Positions 60,508 to 64,000 of a stretch of 64,000 bases of DNA are shown in pieces (within the stretch, counting starts at the first letter, position 1; each line of letters starts with the position of its first letter). The stretch spans positions 20,686-84,685 of the forward strand of contig JANWIG010000025.1 in the NCBI GenBank assembly GCA_025449975.1, in the 5' to 3' direction. Position numbers and translations under genes: made by a program. The stretch comes from Thermoactinomycetaceae bacterium. GTDB lineage: Bacteria > Bacillota > Bacilli > Thermoactinomycetales > Thermoactinomycetaceae. The notes below the pieces were generated by a model. The model did no database searches and had not been told where the DNA came from. It was given only the letters and a program-made list of their open reading frames with translations.

Positions 60508-61125
60508 ATGGAAGTTTGGCGAACTTGGTCCTTTTTTTTAACGCAGCGATGGTGCTTGTGGGTTTTATTTATCATTAATTTTTTGGGAACGATTTATGGG
60601 TACTATTGGTATAAAAATCAGTTAGCGGTTACGCCTTCACATTTTCTTGTTTTTGTGCCGGATAGTCCCACGGCGTCTTTGGCGTTCACAGTGGTTTTAT
60701 TGTTATTGTTGATAGGGAAAAAAATTCCTTTGATTGAAGCTTTTGCCGCAATTACGCTGTTTAAGTATGGGATTTGGGCGGTTGTGATGATTATTTGGGG
60801 AGGAATCGTCGACGCGCAGCCTTTTTTTGAGGCTCTGGTTTGGCAGCATTGGATGCTGATTGCTTCCCATTTGGGGATGGCTGCACAGGCCCTTCTGTTT
60901 GTTCATACATATTCTTTTGGTTGGAAAGAGATTGGCTTGGTTGCCGCTTGGACCTTGTTAAATGATACATTGGATTATGTTTACGATATTCATCCGTGGT
61001 TGCATCCAAGGGTAGATGCGATGTGGCCAGCAGTAGCGGTGTTTACAGTTGGGTTGAGTTTGATCAGTATTTCACTATTTGCCTTTTTGGCGTGGAAAAA
61101 GGAAATCGAGGATGTTCATTTCTAG
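60508..61125 (+). CDS. ypjA: YpjA-like membrane protein (DUF1405)
   Basis: A 205-aa protein with five or six helices. The N-terminal WCLWVLFIINFLGTIYGYYW and KNQLAVTPSHFLVFVPDSPT, then WQHWMLIASHLGMAAQALLF and LNDTLDYVYDIHPWLHP, fit the DUF1405 family that follows qcrC in B. subtilis. Function unknown. ATG 60508 is favoured behind GGGGATGAGG, with ATG 60502 and an upstream TTG as alternatives. Confidence 0.82.
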   Translation: MEVWRTWSFFLTQRWCLWVLFIINFLGTIYGYYWYKNQLAVTPSHFLVFVPDSPTASLAFTVVLLLLLIGKKIPLIEAFAAITLFKYGIWAVVMIIWGGIVDAQPFFEALVWQHWMLIASHLGMAAQALLFVHTYSFGWKEIGLVAAWTLLNDTLDYVYDIHPWLHPRVDAMWPAVAVFTVGLSLISISLFAFLAWKKEIEDVHF

Positions 61126-61301
61126 CTTCTTGTCGGGGCGGAGGCAGGTACTCATCCCTTCCCAGCTGAGTGCTTCTCCTTCAACATGTCCACCTCTTTT
61201 TGTGTTCATTTTTCTGTTATTATATTAGCTTTTTCTATATTTTACATAATTAATATATTAAAATAAAAATATACCTTTATGGATAGAAAGGCGGAGGGTG
61301 A

Positions 61302-62705
61302 ATGAAGGTGTTGGTAGAGATCAAGCAGATTTTGCCAGAGGAGCGGATTTTGTGTAGTGTGGCAGATCGTTCGGCTTACAGTTATGATGCCTCTTTTGGC
61401 GAGTATATGCCGGATATGGTTGTTCAGCCACGGACGGCTTTGGAGATCAGTAAGTTGGTTCAATTGGCCAACCGTCATCGTCTCCCTGTTTACCCACGAG
61501 GGTCAGCGACTTCATTGAGTGGAGGTCCGTTACCGGTATATGGGGGAATGGTGCTTGATCTTGCGCAGATGAAGGACAAGTGTGAGATCGATCGTGAAAA
61601 TATGTTGGCGATTGTCTCACCAGGCGTAACGACCGGTGAAATTCATCGCAAAGCGGAGGAATATGGGTTGTTTTATCCACCGGATCCGAGTAGTTCCCAT
61701 GTTTGTACGATCGGGGGCAATCTGTTGGAGAACTCCAGTGGACCGCGCGGTTTAAAGTATGGGACCACAAAGGAGTATGTGATTGGACTAGAGGTGGTGA
61801 CTCCGACCGGCGAGATTGTGAGAACGGGAGGAAAGACGGTAAAAAATGTAACGGGATATGATCTGACACGGCTGATTGTTGGTTCAGAGGGGACATTGGC
61901 CATTGTGACGGAGGCGATTTTGCGGTTGATCCCTAAGCCGCCGGCACGGAAGACGTTGATTGCGACATTTGAAGAGTTTGTTGCTTCAGGAATGGCGATT
62001 ACCAATATTCTTGCGCAAGGGATTTTACCTGTTGCGATGGAGATGATGGATCAACAGTGTATTCGGGCAGTTGAGAATTTCCAACCAATTGGGTTGCCGA
62101 CGGATGTAGCAGCGATGATTATTATTGAAGTGGATGGACATCCTTTGGCTGTGGAAGAGGAGATCATGCGCTGTGCGGAGATGTGTAAGCAAGCCGGAGC
62201 CAGTCATGTCCAAGTAGCCCAAAATGAGGAAGAGCGCACGAAGATTTGGCAAGCGCGAAAAAATGTTTCTCCCGCTTTGGCGCAGGTCGGACCAACGAAA
62301 ATTTCTGAAGATGCGACGGTTCCACGCAATCAGATCCCCGCGATGATGAAGCGCTTAAGAGAGATCGGGGAGAAATATCAACTCAACTTGTTTGTCTTTG
62401 GTCATGCGGGCGATGGAAATTTGCATCCGGTGATTATCACGGATCGACAAAATCAGGCGGAAATGAAGCGAGTGGAGGATGCCGTCAGTGAAATTTTTGA
62501 AGCCGCTGTGTTATTGGGAGGAACGTTATCCGGTGAACATGGGATCGGTACGATGAAATCACCGTATATGGAGATGGAGCTTGGGACTGTTGGAGTTCAG
62601 CTGATGAAAAAAATCAAAGAAGCATGGGATCCAAATGGGATTTTGAATCCGGGGAAAATCTTCCCGCGTCCAGGACAGACCAAGGTGGTGTTGACCGATG
62701 AGTGA
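61302..62705 (+). CDS. glcD: Glycolate oxidase FAD-binding subunit
   Basis: A 467-aa FAD-linked oxidase. The FAD-binding PCMH-type domain (about 40-215) has PVYPRGSATSLSGG and PPDPSSSHVCTIGGNLLENS. The C-terminal oxidase domain ends FGHAGDGNLHPVI, GTLSGEHGIGTMK and DPNGILNPGKIFP. It oxidises glycolate or a similar 2-hydroxy acid and hands electrons to the iron-sulfur partner downstream. GCGGAGGG precedes ATG 61302. The stop overlaps the glcF start. Confidence 0.92.
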   Translation: MKVLVEIKQILPEERILCSVADRSAYSYDASFGEYMPDMVVQPRTALEISKLVQLANRHRLPVYPRGSATSLSGGPLPVYGGMVLDLAQMKDKCEIDRENMLAIVSPGVTTGEIHRKAEEYGLFYPPDPSSSHVCTIGGNLLENSSGPRGLKYGTTKEYVIGLEVVTPTGEIVRTGGKTVKNVTGYDLTRLIVGSEGTLAIVTEAILRLIPKPPARKTLIATFEEFVASGMAITNILAQGILPVAMEMMDQQCIRAVENFQPIGLPTDVAAMIIIEVDGHPLAVEEEIMRCAEMCKQAGASHVQVAQNEEERTKIWQARKNVSPALAQVGPTKISEDATVPRNQIPAMMKRLREIGEKYQLNLFVFGHAGDGNLHPVIITDRQNQAEMKRVEDAVSEIFEAAVLLGGTLSGEHGIGTMKSPYMEMELGTVGVQLMKKIKEAWDPNGILNPGKIFPRPGQTKVVLTDE

Positions 62706-64000
62706 GGCGACGGTCAACCGGTTGCGGAAGATGACTTATCAAGAGGCGAATCGCTGTATACAATGCGGTTACTGTTTGCCGGTTTGTCCTACCTATACGT
62801 CGATGAAGAAAGAATCGGCTTCACCGCGGGGACGAATTTATCTCGTTAAATTGGCAGCAGAAGGCAAGATTGATCTCAAACGAGATTTGGCGGAAGCGAT
62901 CGATTTGTGTCTAGGATGTCGTGCTTGTGAAACGGTTTGCCCAGTCGATGTTTCCTATGGTCATATTTTGGAGAATGCCAAGGAGGCGATTGTGACCGCG
63001 GAAGCGCAGGAGAAGCAGAGTGAAAAAGAAAAGATCAAGTCGTACGCTTTAAAAAAGTTGTTTCCCTCTCCATCACGGATGCGCCGCATGGGAAGTCTAG
63101 TCAATTGGTATCAGCGGTCCGGATTGCAAAAGGGGATACAAAAAATCAAGCTATTAGATAAAATTTCTCCTTCCTTAGCCCAATTGGAAAGGGCATTACC
63201 TCATCCGCCAAAGGAACGGAGAAAGTACGATTGGGGTGAGTTGATCCCCGCCCGCGGGAAAACGAAGGCGCGCGTCGCTTTTTTTACAGGCTGTATTACG
63301 GATGCGCTCCTTTTTCAGACCAACTGGCGAACGATTGAGCTACTATCGCTTATCGGTTGCGAGGTGGTCATTCCCAATCAACAAACCTGTTGCGGTGCGT
63401 TGCATGCCCATCAAGGCTTTCGGCGTGAGGCAAAAGAGTTGGCGAAAAAGAATCTCCAGAGCTTTGCGAAGAGCGGGGCAGATTATTATGTGAACAATGC
63501 AGGCGGCTGTGGAGCGATGCTCCGAGAATACGATCAGCTGTTGGCGGAAGAGGCGGATTGGCAAGAACAGGCGAAGCAATTTAGCGCTAAGGTTCGCGAT
63601 ATCAGTGAGTTGCTGGTGGAATTTGGACCGCTTCCGTATCAAAAAGAGTGGCGAGGAGTGGTTACGTACCAAGATTCTTGTCATTTGCGCAATGTGCAAA
63701 AAGTAGTTGATGCGCCGCGTCAATTGCTTCAGTCACTTCCTGGAGCGACTTATGTCGAGTTGCCGAGTAGCGATCAATGTTGTGGATCAGGGGGAATTTA
63801 TAATCTGCTCCATTTCGAAGAGTCGATGAAAATTCTTGATGCTAAAATGGAAGAGATCAAGCGTGTTAAGGCGACAACGATTGTGACGACCAATCCGGGA
63901 TGTTATCTTCAGATGCGTTTGGGTGTCGAAAGAAGTGGAGCTGATCATCAGATCCAAACGTATCATCTTGTTGATCTTCTTTATGAGGTCTCTCGTTCCA
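62698..64000 (+). CDS. glcF: Glycolate oxidase iron-sulfur subunit, C-terminus beyond the right edge
   Basis: Begins at ATG 62698, 8 nt inside glcD, as MSEATVNRLRKMTYQEANRC, and stays open for 434 codons to the window end. Two [4Fe-4S] motifs, CIQCGYCLPVCP (about residues 20-31) and CLGCRACETVCPVD (about 71-84), are followed by two CCG domains (TCCGALHAHQG and QCCGSGGIYNL). The partner motifs are GGCGAM and NPGCYLQM. It transfers electrons from GlcD to the respiratory chain. Confidence 0.92.
   Translation, partial: MSEATVNRLRKMTYQEANRCIQCGYCLPVCPTYTSMKKESASPRGRIYLVKLAAEGKIDLKRDLAEAIDLCLGCRACETVCPVDVSYGHILENAKEAIVTAEAQEKQSEKEKIKSYALKKLFPSPSRMRRMGSLVNWYQRSGLQKGIQKIKLLDKISPSLAQLERALPHPPKERRKYDWGELIPARGKTKARVAFFTGCITDALLFQTNWRTIELLSLIGCEVVIPNQQTCCGALHAHQGFRREAKELAKKNLQSFAKSGADYYVNNAGGCGAMLREYDQLLAEEADWQEQAKQFSAKVRDISELLVEFGPLPYQKEWRGVVTYQDSCHLRNVQKVVDAPRQLLQSLPGATYVELPSSDQCCGSGGIYNLLHFEESMKILDAKMEEIKRVKATTIVTTNPGCYLQMRLGVERSGADHQIQTYHLVDLLYEVSRS

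Overview
The window is a stretch of chromosome from a low-to-moderate GC, endospore-forming member of the Bacillales. Spore genes spoIVA and ypeB are present. The gene order follows the B. subtilis fer-ypbD-ypbH-gudB-ypdA / ypeB-cmk-rpsA-yphA-der-gpsA-spoIVA-hbs-folE-mtrB-hepS-menG-hepT-ndk / aroC-aroB-aroH-trpEDCFBA-hisC-tyrA / ypiB-ypiF-qcrABC-ypjA backbone. Menaquinone genes of the futalosine type (mqnA, UbiA family, ubiX) argue against Bacillus itself. A family such as Thermoactinomycetaceae is plausible, but that is an inference.

Layout. 1-3.4 kb: minus-strand serine genes (class V aminotransferase, serA) behind a T-box leader, then pyrophosphatase. 3.5-12 kb: rhodanese, ferredoxin, CPBP protease, MecA/YpbH, glutamate dehydrogenase, YpdA, asparaginase and YpeB (without sleB). 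12-21.8 kb: cmk, rpsA, yphA, der, plsY, gpsA, small spore/membrane genes and spoIVA. 22.0-26.6 kb: the HU gene hbs, broken into three exons by two group II introns. 26.8-34.1 kb: folE, tRNA-Pro, mtrB (TRAP), the menaquinone/prenyl-diphosphate cluster and ndk. 34.1-43.6 kb: a SAM-riboswitch-controlled methionine cluster (metI, metC, metX, metH, yitJ-type fusion). 43.8-54.9 kb: the aromatic supraoperon with a TRAP-regulated trpEDCFBA leader. 55-58.2 kb: two unrecognised genes, then ypiB and ypiF. 58.4-61.1 kb: menaquinol:cytochrome c reductase qcrABC and ypjA. 61.3-64 kb: glycolate oxidase subunits glcD and glcF, the latter running off the edge.

The most striking region is hbs. Exon 1 (codons 1-48), a 51-nt exon 2 (codons 49-65) and exon 3 (codons 66-113) rebuild an intact HU protein if two introns of 2010 and 2106 nt are removed. 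Each intron has a GTGCG 5' end, a 34-nt domain V, a 3' end ending ACCCTAC, and EBS1/EBS2/delta elements matching its own flanking exons. Each encodes a protein with reverse-transcriptase fingers/palm and a maturase domain but a damaged active site (YLDT and YADQ in place of YADD) and no endonuclease. These look like immobile, splicing-only introns in a core chromosomal gene.

Regulation visible in the sequence links several parts. mtrB encodes TRAP, and an 11-triplet GAG/TAG array sits in the trp leader 19 kb away. A SAM-I riboswitch controls methionine synthesis. A serine-type T-box controls serine synthesis. Menaquinone genes at 28.7-33.5 kb supply the quinone used by QcrABC at 58 kb.
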